Positions 52,811 to 64,000 are shown, counted from the first letter of the stretch. The stretch: 64,000 bases of DNA from Apoda limacodes (GCA_946406115.1 OX291561.1:7122273-7186272); one strand, 5' to 3'. The notes: generated from the letters alone by a model not told the origin. A program made the numbers and translations.

Positions 52811-55800
52811 TTATGACAACGAAAGCATTGATAAATCTTCAACACTTCTGTGTCTGGTGCTGTGATCTCTTGGCCATTGGGTAGCTGCAATAAAATTAAA
52901 TATAAAATATAATTACAAAAAAAAAAAATTACAATTAATACAAAATATATATATTAGAAGAATATAAAAACAAATATTAATATGACACCAAACCTAAGTG
53001 AGCATTCTTTTATCTGTTAATAATATTTAACTTATTTTTAGTAAAAGTAACTAAAAACAACGAAAAAATCTAGGTACATAAGTACTTCTTGTTTTATTTA
53101 TTAATAAATTGTATTTGAAAATTATATTATTTAAAATCCCTGTAAGGGCGTCGTCAATCAAATAATTAACTATATGTAAATTATCTATTAATTATCTTTA
53201 TATAAAACGTTTATATTATTTTACAATACATTACAATACATATATATGTATGTACATATTTATATGTACATACTGTCTTTGGTCTCTGCCTACCCCTCTG
53301 GGAAACAGGCGTGATGTTATGTATGTATGTATGTATATATTTATATATTTCGGATATGATCTATTAATAAATAAAACAATAAATATATACTTAGGTAGCT
53401 CGAAGAATTTTATTTTTATTAGTAATACAAAAAAAACCTTATTTCGTGTGATAGTGGAAAATATTCGTGCCGATGTTTTTTCCTGTTGGCTGGTATTTTT
53501 ATTTATAGGCCCAATTACTTAGGCCAAATTAGGCTTACCAAGCCAAATTACTTAGATATAGACAGTCTACAAAATCTTAATACCCCACCACTGTTCACCA
53601 TGACAATGTGTAGAAAGTCAAATAGAAGAACTGTTTCGTAAGTATGGTGTTATAGTAGCATAGTTTGTTGTTTGCTAACACAAACTTAATGTCAGTTTTG
53701 ATCTGTACTTACTTCCACACACACTTGTATAGGTTGTGGTGTTTTTAGTATGTGCCAAGATTTTGTAGATGCACACAAGTTTGTCTGGAAGAGATTGTTT
53801 TAAAGCGATAAGACCTCCATTTGTTTTCTCTATATGTTGTTTCAATTAAGTATATTATTATTATTATACTCTTTACTTTTTTTATCTTAAGTTATTTTTT
53901 ATATAATAAATATAAAAGTAAATTTAAACACATTATAAAAAACCTAACCTAGGTTACCGCCGGCAGCAGGGCGGGGCCTAAGCTGCCGATGGTTAGGGTA
54001 CCCAGAAAGAGAAACCCCTTGACTATCTGCGCAGTGTCCAGGAGTATCGCCTTCTGTATCTGACCCTTGACACAGCCGTCTAGCGAGAGTTTCTTAAGGT
54101 GTTGGTCGAGACTCTTCGCTATAAGACCGTTCGCAGAAACGAATATCGGGACAATAATCGTCGAATCAACATCCCATATGGTGGGTACCTCGTGTGCCAG
54201 GTCAAGGTTTTTGCTAGCTTTGTCCTTCTCGACCTTCACGAGGATCTCGTCATGGGGAATGGTGATATCCATCTGTCAACACGATATCAGGCTTATAAAC
54301 TACAATAGTCCTATCCGTGATGAAAGATCGATCCCAATAGACCATGGTACGACTATTTTCGAGAACTAGCGCAGGTGTATACTTATAGTACGGCAATTCG
54401 AAGTCCAAAAGACCGTATAAAATAGCAAACCGTTGGTGGATAATCCTGGCTACTAGGTTATGCCTATGCAAGTACTCATTGTTAGCAAGATAACCACAAC
54501 CAGAAACAATGTGTCTGAGTGACTGTCCTGGACGGCAGCATGCCCGACAAATGTCGACCGTACCGTCCTTCAGGATATATTTCCGGTAGTTGTTCGTCAT
54601 GATAACTTCATCCGAACTTGCACAGGCAAAACTCTCGGTTTCTCCGAAAAGATCCCCGACGCGAGCAGGTCAACATCGGGCCCTGTAAGGGCCTTGCAGA
54701 ACCGCCCGTTTAGATCCTTACTCTTCCATACCCCCGCAGTCCTCTGTGCTAAATACCGTAAGTCTGCGCCATTTCGCGTTTGCCAAGGAGAGAGGGGTGA
54801 AGGATGTGTCTACCGGCACTACGTCACTTATTATTATAATTAATTAAGCTTCATGTGGGGTAAATGCAAAAACAATACAAAAAAAATAGTGTATCCATAC
54901 CATTTCTATGACTATGACATTTCCGTGCGTTATGCCTTCGTTTGCATGCAACACTTTTTTTCGTTCGTGTCTTAGAAGAATATCGAGCTGAAAATGATTG
55001 TGCATAGGTACATGTGAACATTCCAAAATGACAAGTGGTATTAAACAAGTGAGCAAAGTATAAATAGCGGCACGTAAGTTGAACCTGCGCAGTAACACAT
55101 TTTCGGTTCGTTAGTACATTTGTTCGTACTGTACCTGCGCAGACGACCGCCATTTTGGTTCAACTTACGCGCCGCGAACTATAACAGTAATGTTCATTCA
55201 AAAAAAAAAAGAATCTTAAAAGAATTTCAATTGTGTTGGTGGTTAAAGTATGAAATTGCCGTTTCGCAATGAAAAAAAAAATATTTATGTGGCATGAATG
55301 ATATTTATTGAATCAAAGTATCTATTTATATATAGTATATAAAATTTCTGCCATCCAATAGGAAGATCGTTTAAACCTTTCCAATAAAAGTGTGTGTATC
55401 TAAACTCCAGAAACTGTTCGTACTGCTTTGTGGGAAGATTTTTTTTTCCGTAGAAAAAGTCGTCCAAATCGCGGATAGATAAAGTGGTAATCGGTCGGTG
55501 CAAAGTCGTGTATAGAGGACTACGGATGGTTTCTAACTTTAGTGTTTGTAGTGTTAAAACTGTTTAACTTTACTGTTTGTGAGGTATGGCTTTATCATGG
55601 AGCAATAATGGAATTTGCTCTAAATGACTCAATATTGTGGGTATGGTAACGTCAAACTGTGCCACTAATTCTTTGGTAGTTTGACACGGATCGGCTTCCA
55701 CCAATAACCTTAGTGGCTTGTCTTCCTCGGCGTTAATTTTTTATCCAAAGTGACCAGTGCGTTAAAACAGCAATTTCATATTTAAACCCATATCTTGTTT

Positions 55801-58800
55801 TAAATAATTTTATGTTACATCGTGCATTTTAAAAATCTATGTCTAATTAAAAGAGAATCATGCTTATATTCAAAAACAATAACAACCGAAAGATAGAAAA
55901 ATCAATTGTGATATATTTAACATATTCGTGCTCAGTGCTTTTAACGGGACACGCAGACTTACAACTATTAACTTTTAACGGGACACGCAGAATTACAACT
56001 ATTAACTTTTAACGGGACACGCAGAATTACAACTATTATTCTGGTATAAAATATTTAGATAAATACTAAAATATGTCTTACCTGTGTAGTGCATGTTATT
56101 GTACATATCAGGACAGTTTCTTGAAACCTGCAGAGAAAATTTAATTATTTTTCTATAAATTAAGTATAAACGTTAATGGCAAAATAATTAGAACAGATTG
56201 CCTAGACGGGATGACCACCATGCTAACTTTGCTAGCAATCTTTATCCCACTAGGTACTACAAAATTTTATTGGCATATCCATATTTTAGTAAAGATGAAC
56301 TTTAAGAATGCCTTATTAAAAGTGTCCATTCATTCATTCCATTTCACACAACATGGTGCGAAGCATACTGTATTTGCTGTTGTCTAAGCCATTGCTGCAC
56401 CATGTTGTCTTCTTGGATAAAATGGCAACGGTAAAAATAATATTTAAAACTAGCAACGAAACAACGGTTTAAATAAATAATATTTGTTTCTAACGCTTAG
56501 GTTGTAGAATGAGCTCTCTGCCAAGGTTTTCAATTCAATATGATGGGTTTCTTCAAGAAGAATTTATTAGATTTTTGTGTCGGCAACGCGCGAATGATGC
56601 CTCAGGTGTTGCAAGCGTTCATAGGCTGCGGTGGCCGCTTACCATCAGACGGACCGCAACAATTTTCTATTAATAAACTTAAATCCTTAAATATGTTGTG
56701 AGAATCATATGTGCATTTCAAAATAGTTTTGCCAGCTTAAATTTCCTGTAGAATTTAAGCGTCCGCGAAAGGAAGCACCTCTTAAACCGCACATTGGCTA
56801 TGTCGTCTTCGTATGTATTAAAACTCACTTGTGCTCCTTCTTTATTGAAGTTGATGTTAGTCCTGACAGTGCGGTAGTGCATCGGCTGGATGGGTCGCGC
56901 GTTATTTCCCAGCGGCGCCTTCGGTGTTAGCTGTGACCCTTGCATCAGCTGACGAAGGACGTACATCTATGTAAGAATTTGTATCCGTTATTTCCTTTCT
57001 TATTCATTGTGTTTCACTATCAGACTTTTTCTTATGAACCATATAATATTTATTTATTTTTTGTTTAAGTTGTTTGATAAAGTGATTAGTAGTATTATGT
57101 ATGTACTAACGTACTAGAGGAGAAACCGCACTTAAGGCCGCTGTTTTAAACAATTATGGTGTATGAGGTCAAATGGGCTATTACTTCGTTACTTTACTCA
57201 CTGGCTACAACTAATAAATGGACTGTTACTTCGTCACTAAGTCACTGACTACTACAGGCCTTACTGCGTATGGCACCTGAAGTAATAACTAGAATTTTAT
57301 CTGTGACATGATTTTATTTATAGAGTGCAGATCATATGCGAGATACTTATACAGCTGTAGCTAATATGCGAGAAACTGATACAGCTGCAGATTATATGCT
57401 AGATACTTATACAGCTGCAGAAAATATGCGAGATACTAATACACCTGCAGATAATATGCGAGATACTAATACACCTGCAGATTATATGGGAGATACTTAT
57501 ACAGCTGCAAATAATATGCGAGAAACTGACACAGCTGCAGATAATATGCGAAACACTGACACAGCTGCAGATTATATGCTAGATACTTATACAGCTGCAG
57601 AAAATATGCGAGATACTAATACACCTGCAGATAATATGCGAGATACTAATACACCTGCAGATTATATGCGAGATACTTATACAGCTGCAAATAATATGCG
57701 AGAAACTGACACAGCTGCAGATTATATGCTAGATACTCATACACCTGCAGATAATATGCGAAACACTGACACAGCTGCAGATTATATGCTAGATACTTAT
57801 ACAGCTGCAGAAAATATGCGAGATACTAATACACCTGCAGATAATATGCGAGATACTAATATACCTGCAGATAATAAGCGAAACACTGACACAGCTGCAG
57901 ATTATATGCGAGATACTTATACACCTGCAGATAATATACGAGAAACTGATACAGCTATAGATAATATGCGAAACACTGATACAGCTGCAGATTATATGCG
58001 AGATTCTTATACAGCTGCAGATAATATACTGAGACAGCTGCATATAATATGCAAGATACGGATACAACTGCAGATAATAACTTGTTTGTTGACGTCATTA
58101 GTTTGCCATAATGTAAGAAAATGATACTTACTTCCTGCTTAGAAATATAAATTGGTTTGTTAAAAATAATCCACACAGCTGTTTCCCAGCATCCAGGATG
58201 TGTAGTAGATCCCTCGTAGGTTAGGTACTGCTGAGTATTGGGAAGAAGAGAACTCAGTGGAAGGTGTTTGATAGGAAAGGATGTCCCTGTTGATATAAAT
58301 ATAATTAAGAGTTAAATAGTACCAAATAAAAATATAATACTTTATATTATGAAGTAAGATGAAGTTACAGGTTTGGATTTTTATTTTGGTGTATCCTATA
58401 TTTATTAGAAAATACAAACAGATTGGGTCAAAATTTTGTATGAGGATATTTTAAGCCTAAAGAAGGATATATAGTCTATTTAAAATATATCAAGTGGAAG
58501 TTGGGTAAGATAACTGAGGCTTTCGTACTAAATTAAAATTTTAAGCCTTTTTAACGGACTTCAGCAGTACGAGTAGATTATCAAGAGCAATTTTTGTTTT
58601 TTAAAAACACCCAGTGTATGGTTTATTATCACATTAAAAGTTTTGTGCTGCATAAATTAAAGTACCTGGAGGACGGAGCTACGCTCGTTTTTTTTAACAA
58701 CGCCATCTATTGTCAAGTAGCTTAACAACGCCATCTATTATCAAGTAGCTTTATCGTTGCTGAGTCAGTAAAAATAATAGTATTACTACTCGCCAATAGA

Positions 58801-61800
58801 TGTCAGGAAGAGTCATATTTTTCAGTTTGTCATTGTCTGAAAACACTAATAAAACGACGTTTTCTGAAAATGAAACCTAGCTAAATCAATTTATCGCCCC
58901 CGAAACCCCCCGCATACTAAATTTCATGAAAATATATATATACATTCATATATACAAGAATTGCTCGTTTAAAAGTATTAGATTTAATTTCCCAAGCCAC
59001 GCTACCGAACTCAGCTACCTTTTTTTTGTCATTAGTATTTATTATTTTTAAGAATTTGGAAAAGAATACTGGCAATAAAATGTTGTACTAACCTCTATAT
59101 TTGACTTTGTTGAAAGCGCTACTAATTAGTCGCAACTCAGGGTTAGTTGGTTCACCAATCTGTAGAGACATTAAAAACTTTTTAATTAAATCGTTAAAAT
59201 TGTTTATTACACATATCATTATGGTATTTTAAAAAAATTGGTCAAGTGCGAGTCGGACTCGCGCACGAAGGGTTCCGTACCATTATTTATAAAAACGGCA
59301 AAAGAATCACGTTTGTTGTATGGGAGCCCCACTTAGTTATTTGTTTTATTTTTATTTTAATATTTATTTTTAAAGTGGATATGAAACTAAATATTCTGGG
59401 AATATTTCAAGCGTCTACCTCTTGCCGTTATCAATATCGAGCAAAAAAGAGAAAAAAAAATCACGTTTGTTGTATAGGAGCCCTCTTAAATATTTATTTT
59501 ATTCTGTTTTTAAGTATTTGTTGTTATAGCGGCAACAGAAATACATCTTGTGTGAAAATTTCAACTGTCTTACTATCACGGTTCATGAGATACAGCCTGG
59601 TGACAGACGGATGGACGGACGGACGGACGGACAGCGGAGTCTTAGTAATAGGGTCCCGTTTATTTTACCCTTTGGGTACGGAACCTTAAAAAGTAGCACC
59701 GATAACTATTTGATCCGAACTTACTTGCACCATAAGAGAGATGCCAACTATGCCTTGTGGCTTGTGTTGTGCCTCGGACATATTGTGATACAGTTCCTTG
59801 TTGAAACCATAAAGCTGAATCTGCGAAAAATTTAGAACTTATCCATCATAAATTTACTGTGAAAATTAAAATATATAAAGTATAATATAGTGTAAACTAT
59901 AGTGGCCATTTGGCAGATGGTCTTAAATAACTGTATTAGAACTTAGTGCTTATTCGCATTAATAGAACACAAAGATTAAAGCTTGAATTTATGGTAGAAA
60001 GTACAAGGTTACAAAATTAGTAAATCTCTGTATGAAATTCTTAATTGCTTATCTGAAATTACTCACACCATCAGTGAGATGCCAACAGACTTGTGGCTTG
60101 TGCTATGCAGCGAACATATTATGATTTTGCTTAGTCGGTAATATTGTATTTGATAATAATATCTTATCAAAGTTAGGTATTCTCAAATTTAAGGCTTCTC
60201 TAGCCAAATGTCAAAGGAAATAGATGTCATGTCTGTCCATCCTTACGTCACAAAAATAGAATCATGTGATACTTTCATAGAATTTAATGTTTTTTTTTTT
60301 AATTTCTTAAAAAACCAATTTAGTTTTGTAATAGAGCTTTATTTAACCAAATCTGTTAACAATTATTTGGATATTTGCAAAAATTCTCGTAAATGAGAAA
60401 ATATTGTGTACTTCGTTGAAAGTGAAAAAAATTAACAGTGGCACTCGGGGCCTGCCGCGGTAAATCTATTGCACAGCATTTTTTATCAACATATGCAATT
60501 ATAATTATTTATTTATTTTTTATTTATGCAGGCTTTTTTTTCTTTGATATGAATTCAAGTTACACTTTTTGAGCGTGGTGATCGATAAGAAAAAATATTT
60601 TTTTCTTTTATTGAATAAATGAGAAGTTAATATCGTCTAGACGAGGCGCTGCGGCCGACTGATGAAAGGCGACAGCCGCGTAATGGCCGGCCCACGCGAC
60701 GTTATTTATTTATAAAATGTAGTTTTTTCTACAAAATAACACTCTTTCGCAATAAAATAAAACCATAATCGTCTAAAGTATTTATTATGGAACACGTAGA
60801 CGAAATTTCATTGAAAAAAGTTAAATAACTAGCAAATAAAACTGTTTTCCCCGTAGAAGTATCGCTCTAAAAATGAAGATTTAGCGGAAACTTTGCGATT
60901 TTATCCTATCGAGTCAAGTTAATTCAATCGTATTTCGACTCTCATAAATCAATTTTTTTTCTCCTTAAAATTGATTTTCCATACAGTCAAGTTTGCCGTT
61001 GTTAGGTTTTTTTCGTTACGAAATTTCTTGATTCAGTCACCGCGCTCAGAGCCCGCGATAAAAGCTATTCAATAGCATAAAAAAATCTCAAAAATAAAAC
61101 AAACAACAGAAACACAATATAAACTGTCATGTTGTATTTTGTCAGCACTGTTTCCTTTTCTATTCTTTGGTATCGTGTCTGTGGCCAACAAACACAAAGC
61201 CCGCCGCAATACAAGAATTCACTAATTAACTGATGGATACAACTAGTTCAAAGGCTGTTTTGTTAAGGAACCAATCTTTACAATCAATTATATTAATGGC
61301 GACAGAGTGAACCAATAAAATATCCTAAAATCAATCTATTTAATTGGCCTTTGTTATTTTCACCAAAAGTGAATATTATTAAACAGTCCTTAACAATTAT
61401 TGAACGTTAATAACCGAGTACCTACATACAAGTACAGAGAAGCTCGTGGCTCAGTATCATTGCATGGCTAATCAGTCATTGGATGAGTCACATCACAGCA
61501 GGTCTAATGGCACATTGTCTAAATCCGTATTTCGACGCTAAGCAGTAGGTCCTGATTGTATAGCATGGACGCGAAACACAAAAAATTTCGTACATTGACC
61601 TTTTGCTTTTTAGCCTATGTCAGTTGTCAAAATAGTAGTAATTACTGATGACGGTCGGTCATCACATCTGTGCGAGCGCGACGGCAAATAATTATGCGCG
61701 TGCAACAGAGAAAAATAGTGACCGGTCATGGAACGAAATTCTTCCTGCTTCGCGTCCGTGCATATGAATGACAACAGCAGTCGATAAGACGGTTTAAATA

Positions 61801-62475
61801 TTCTTATAGGCGAGAAGCCACTGTGAGCCAGTCACAGTCTGTCAATTCGCATTGGGCCAGCGCAGTGGCCATTAGTCTAGGCCATCTTCCTCTGAGGATA
61901 GGTCCGAAACCTGAAGTAGGGACAAAAACAACTAAGGAAATAAATGCGGGTCTTGACCTAGTTTAGTTTTCAGCTTTCCAAAAATAAATTTGAAAGACCT
62001 GTGAATATTTGTAGATAAAATTATAGGAAAAGACTATGACTTCGTTTATAGTTTTATTTAATACTTAAAACGCTTTCGCAAGCTTTCGATCGTTGTGTTT
62101 ACTAAAAATGGCAGCAAATCGGGAGGTAGGTCGCTGTCAAAATAGTATTGTGGCCATTTTTAGTAAACACAACGATCGAAAGCTTGCGAAAGCGTTTTAA
62201 GTATTAAATAAAACTATAAACGAAGTCATAGTCTGTTTTTATCTGGTGCAGTTGTGTTGGTTAAAACTAGAAGCCGCTCTTACCTCTCCTGTAAAAGTAT
62301 GATGATCGATCTGATGTTCCGACCCTCGGTTATCGTCCATGCCGTAATGGAAGTATATCTCCTCAAACTGATATCTGTAAGAGAGCGGACCACCGCTGAT
62401 GTTGACTTGGTGCTTGGAATCTTTCTCCACTCGAAACACTAATGATTGTCCAGTATTCTGCAGCACTCCGTTCAC
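52811..62475 (-). CDS. Carbonic-anhydrase-related protein, CA10/CA11 type, C-terminal exons
   Basis: Seven coding exons on the minus strand join in phase: 62475-62284, 59820-59725, 59159-59093, 58286-58132, 56966-56829, 56127-56082 and 52884-52811 (stop). They give 255 residues; the start lies beyond base 64,000. In order they carry VNGVLQNTGQSLVF and GSEHQIDHHTFTGE; IQLYGFNKELYHNMSEAQHK; IGEPTNPELR; YLTYEGSTTHPGCWETAVW and NKPIYISKQE; MYVLRQLMQGSQ and RTVRTNINF; NCPDMYNNMHY; and a basic then Ser-rich tail. These are CA-domain landmarks. Of three zinc-binding His positions, the first is Tyr (EEIYFHYG), the second His, and the third Gln (GEIQLYGFN), so no CO2 hydration is expected. Vertebrate CA10/CA11 are secreted neuronal proteins that bind neurexins; a similar role here is inference. 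Introns carry many repeats. Confidence 0.92.
53949..54835 (-). mobile_element. LINE with restriction-like endonuclease, C-terminal fragment
   Basis: Minus-strand frames read EVIMTNNYRKYILKDG, then a zinc-finger-like CRACCRPGQSLRHIVSGC, then YLHRHNLVARIIHQ and VYWDRSFITDRTIV, followed by KPDIVL and MDITIPHDEILVKVEKDK. The PD..D..K layout is that of the endonuclease of R2/R4/NeSL-type LINEs. A frameshift separates the finger half from the last half (near 54260), and stops occur upstream. It lies in the last intron of the CA-related gene, same orientation, and is dead. Confidence 0.8.
54836..55284. other. Intronic stretch with opposed short repeat
   Basis: gtaagttgaacctgcgcagt (about 55072) and its partial reverse complement around gttcaacttacgcgcc (about 55157) face each other. 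Nothing else recognised. Confidence 0.4.
55285..55740 (-). mobile_element. Internally deleted mariner transposon
   Basis: Minus strand. The start reads as a mariner helix-turn-helix, with LRLLVEADPCQTTKELVAQF and DVTIPTILSHLEQI. It passes directly to LLLHDKAIPHK, which matches the region of the catalytic HDNARPH motif, and, after stops, to the C-terminus with FFYGKK and FYWKGLNDLPIGWQKF, ending at 55285. The middle of the transposase, including the first catalytic Asp, is missing. It lies in the last intron of the CA-related gene. Confidence 0.8.
55938..56038. repeat. 34-bp tandem repeat, three copies
   Basis: Unit cttttaacgggacacgcaga followed by attacaactattaa, three times with one change (acttac versus aattac). 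It ends 43 bp from the splice donor of the penultimate coding exon (56082-56127). Confidence 0.9.
56498..56670 (+). mobile_element. LINE 3' end fragment, forward
   Basis: Plus-strand match to the LINE family at 32-36 kb: LRL.NELSAKVF, a worn RRIY.IFVSATRE and the 3' tail cataggctgcggtggccgct and taccatcagacggaccgc. It lies in the intron between the 56829 and 56082 exons, opposite to the gene. Confidence 0.75.
57325..58076. repeat. 30-bp minisatellite, about 25 units, intronic
   Basis: The unit has the form atatgcgagatacttataca followed by gctgcagata, with variants (cacctgcag, gaaactga). Higher-order order is visible: the groups around 57480-57600 and 57660-57780 recur. Because 30 is a multiple of 3 it stays open for 262 codons on the plus strand (repeated MRDTYTAADN-like decapeptide) and for 92 on the minus strand. 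It ends about 55 bp from the donor of exon 58132-58286 of the CA-related gene, so I take it as intronic satellite, not a gene. Confidence 0.9.
58696..58751. repeat. 28-bp tandem dimer
   Basis: aacaacgccatctattgtca plus agtagctt, then the same with one change (attatc). Confidence 0.9.
59240..59695. repeat. GGTTCCGTACC-type repeat, long form, reverse
   Basis: The most complete copy. It starts gtcaagtgcgagtcggactc and gaagggttccgtaccatt, then two blocks with cacgtttgttgtatgggagc or a relative, gagatacagcctggtgacag, a (GGAC)n run, tagtaatagggtcccg and gggtacggaacctt. It fills most of the intron between exons 59093-59159 and 59725-59820. The overlapping 95- and 147-codon frames here are repeat artefacts. 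Confidence 0.85.
59836..62030. other. Intron of the CA-related gene, nothing further recognised
   Basis: AT-rich. A GC-richer patch at about 60645-60700 (gaggcgctgcggccgac) has no recognisable motif. A possible LINE/SINE scrap (ggccagcgcagtggccatta) lies at about 61856. Confidence 0.45.
62031..62234. repeat. Perfect 82-bp inverted repeat with 40-bp loop
   Basis: 62031-62112 and 62153-62234 are exact reverse complements over all 82 bases (start agactatgacttcgttt, inner end actaaaaatggc). The lack of any mismatch marks a very young foldback. Its outer end is 49 bp from the splice donor of the CA-related exon 62284-62475. Confidence 0.95.
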
Positions 62476-62769
62476 CTTGTAAGGTATCAAAAACATTCAA
62501 AATTAAAAGAGAAACCGTTTTTTTGTTTTAAATAGAATACGTTTCGCGGCGCCTGGCAGGGTGCTTAATACAAACTAATTTCCTACTTATTTTTAACAAT
62601 TAAAAAATCAAACACTTAACATCACATCAATTTTGAAGGCATTCACTAGGAATAAATATCTAGGTTGCAGTGTGCAATTTTTGTAATAAATTGTATTGTT
62701 TAAAAGTTATACATACGGGGTTCGATTTTTTTAATAAAAATAGTCTCAAATAAGATTAAAAGTCGTTTA
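62476..62769. other. Intron of the CA-related gene
   Basis: Directly upstream (minus strand) of the first exon seen. The acceptor gataccttacaag is weak in pyrimidines. No other feature seen. Confidence 0.4.
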
Positions 62770-63140
62770 AGCCGAAAGATGTCTACTGCTGAACGCAGGC
62801 CTCCCCCATATGTCTCCACAACGGCTGGTCCTGAGCCGCCGCGCTCATCCGCTTCCTGCGGCTTTGACCTGGTACCTGGCAGAAGGCCGACCCACGCTGC
62901 GTATTCCGATCCGTGGTCGCCACTCGAGAATCTTTCTTCCCCATCGGTTATTGGTTCGACGAGCGATGTGGCCTGCCCATTGCTACTTGAGCTTGCTAAC
63001 TGTTTGAGCTATGTCGGTAACCTTAGTTCTTCGGCGAATTTCCTCGTTTCGGATTCTTTCGCGGAAAGAAACACCAAGCATAGCTCTTTCCATAGCTCGC
63101 TGAGCAACTCTCAGCGACAAGGTTTAATATTTTTTAATTA
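62770..63140 (-). mobile_element. RTE-like LINE C-terminal fragment
   Basis: On the minus strand it ends with MGEACVQQ, an in-frame stop, then TSFG, the same terminus as at 4077-4160 (GEAYVQQWTS). Upstream the frames recall the usual ...ARRIAKLKWQWAGHIARR... part of these LINEs, here worn. The 126-codon plus-strand frame is its antisense shadow. Confidence 0.7.
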
Positions 63141-64000
63141 TAAGGTTCATACCGCTTAAGACATAAGTACTAAATGTTTTGTTACCTCCTGGTTACTAAG
63201 GACCTCTGTTATTTACATAGAGAAATATTTTGTTTAAAAAATTTGTAAGTAATGTTTTTAAAACAATACTAAAAGAGAACGTAGATAGTACAAGTTCAAT
63301 ATAATCGAAAATCAATGACAAAAACATACTAAATATCAAGTTTAAATAATTTCAAAATGGATGTAGCTAATGTATATTTGTAATTTATCTGTTTAAAAGT
63401 AAATTGTATTGGAAAAGCCATTTTATTAATGACTGACTTCCTGTAACGAGTGGTTTCACAGCGGGACAGCGATCCTATCAATCAATGGCTCGGCTCACAC
63501 CTTGATTAAAGTCTACGGACTGCCTTTGAGTGCTGACGACATATTGCTTGCTGACACGCCACCGCTATGCAGCGTCGGAAATAATATATTTTCTGTTTTA
63601 CAGTGTTAAATCCTATTTTTCCTATTAATAATTTAAATATAGTACCCCTCGTAATGTTTGGATGCGTAATATATCAATGAATTGTTAAATCTAAGATTAT
63701 GTTAAAACTGTAAATAAGTCAATTCCCGGCTGTCAATAATATAAAAAATGTACCAAAATTTCCACAAACCTCATCGAAGAAGTGGTTTTGGAACGCCCGG
63801 CTACAGGTTATTGTTCATCTGTTAAGTTTGATTGTTTAAACTGCCATATTAATACTGTTGAATTTTATTTTGGATATTATAAATATAAACTGTGAAATAC
63901 TCACTCCAAAATGATTGGGAAGCCAGATTACTTTTTACCGGGTTATAATTACTTGAAACAGACTAAACGTGATTTGTAATGCAGCTCAGAATAATAGTTA
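63141..64000. other. No gene seen
   Basis: AT-rich. The missing 5' exons of the CA-related gene (expected motif of the type WWTYEG and RRQSPVNL) were looked for on the minus strand and not found. Confidence 0.45.

Noticed and set aside
56829..56966. A LINE C-terminal frame (RFKRCFLSRTLKFYRKF) joined to MYVLRQLMQG
   Set aside because: The first 46 codons are an exon of the CA-related gene ending at a gtgagt donor. The following LINE-like residues lie in the intron and belong to a separate repeat.
57336..58124. 262-codon plus-strand frame with repeated MRDTYTAADN-like decapeptide
   Set aside because: It is created by a 30-bp satellite (a multiple of three) within an intron of a well-supported minus-strand gene. 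The other strand is open too, and no codon bias or conserved domain is seen.
59246..59835. 147- and 95-codon plus-strand frames
   Set aside because: They run through the GGTTCCGTACC-type repeat, and the second also crosses the antisense of a CA-related exon.

Overview
The window looks like nuclear DNA of an insect, most probably a moth or butterfly (Lepidoptera). It is AT-rich and gene-poor, has long introns with GT/AG borders, and is crowded with repeats. Several of these are types I know from lepidopteran genomes: LINE 3' ends whose antisense reads GEAYVQQWTS, LINE tails built on a 'cttaccatcaggcgg' motif, tRNA-headed SINEs, and a GGTTCCGTACC-ended repeat. A relic of what looks like the lepidopteran ommochrome-binding protein family supports the same placement. 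There are no bacterial operons, CRISPR arrays or rRNA genes. All assignments come from reading the sequence and from memory of the families, with no database search.

Layout. (1) 1-14,048: a direct tandem duplication with a unit of about 7.1 kb, almost identical between copies. Copy 2 carries a 389-bp insertion with a SINE and ends in a perfect 26-bp palindrome. (2) 14-26 kb: SINEs, foldbacks, LINE ends and short tandem repeats, with no convincing gene. (3) 26.9-27.6 kb, minus strand: a two-exon, ommochrome-binding-protein-like pseudogene with two in-frame stops. (4) 32.5-37.5 kb, minus strand: two LINE copies of one family head-to-tail, plus GC-rich LINE-like 5' material. (5) 38.1-48.7 kb, plus strand: two tandem GMC (glucose dehydrogenase-like) oxidoreductase genes. 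The first is a pseudogene without its FAD-binding exon. The second is an intact three-exon gene coding for 608 residues. A 2.8-kb inverted repeat lies between them. (6) 52.8-62.5 kb, minus strand: the last seven coding exons of a carbonic-anhydrase-related protein of the CA10/CA11 type, which lacks two of three zinc histidines. Its 5' exons lie beyond base 64,000. Its introns hold a restriction-like-endonuclease LINE, a deleted mariner transposon, a 30-bp minisatellite and an 82-bp perfect hairpin.

The real genes do not form a pathway. The GMC pair is a local gene family in which one copy has died. The carbonic-anhydrase-related gene is an unrelated neighbour on the other strand. The most notable structures are the two large duplications (direct at 1-14 kb, inverted at 41.9-44.7 kb), the dead paralogue beside the live one, and the repeat load inside the CA-related gene. 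I found no clear sign of a new defence or enzymatic system.
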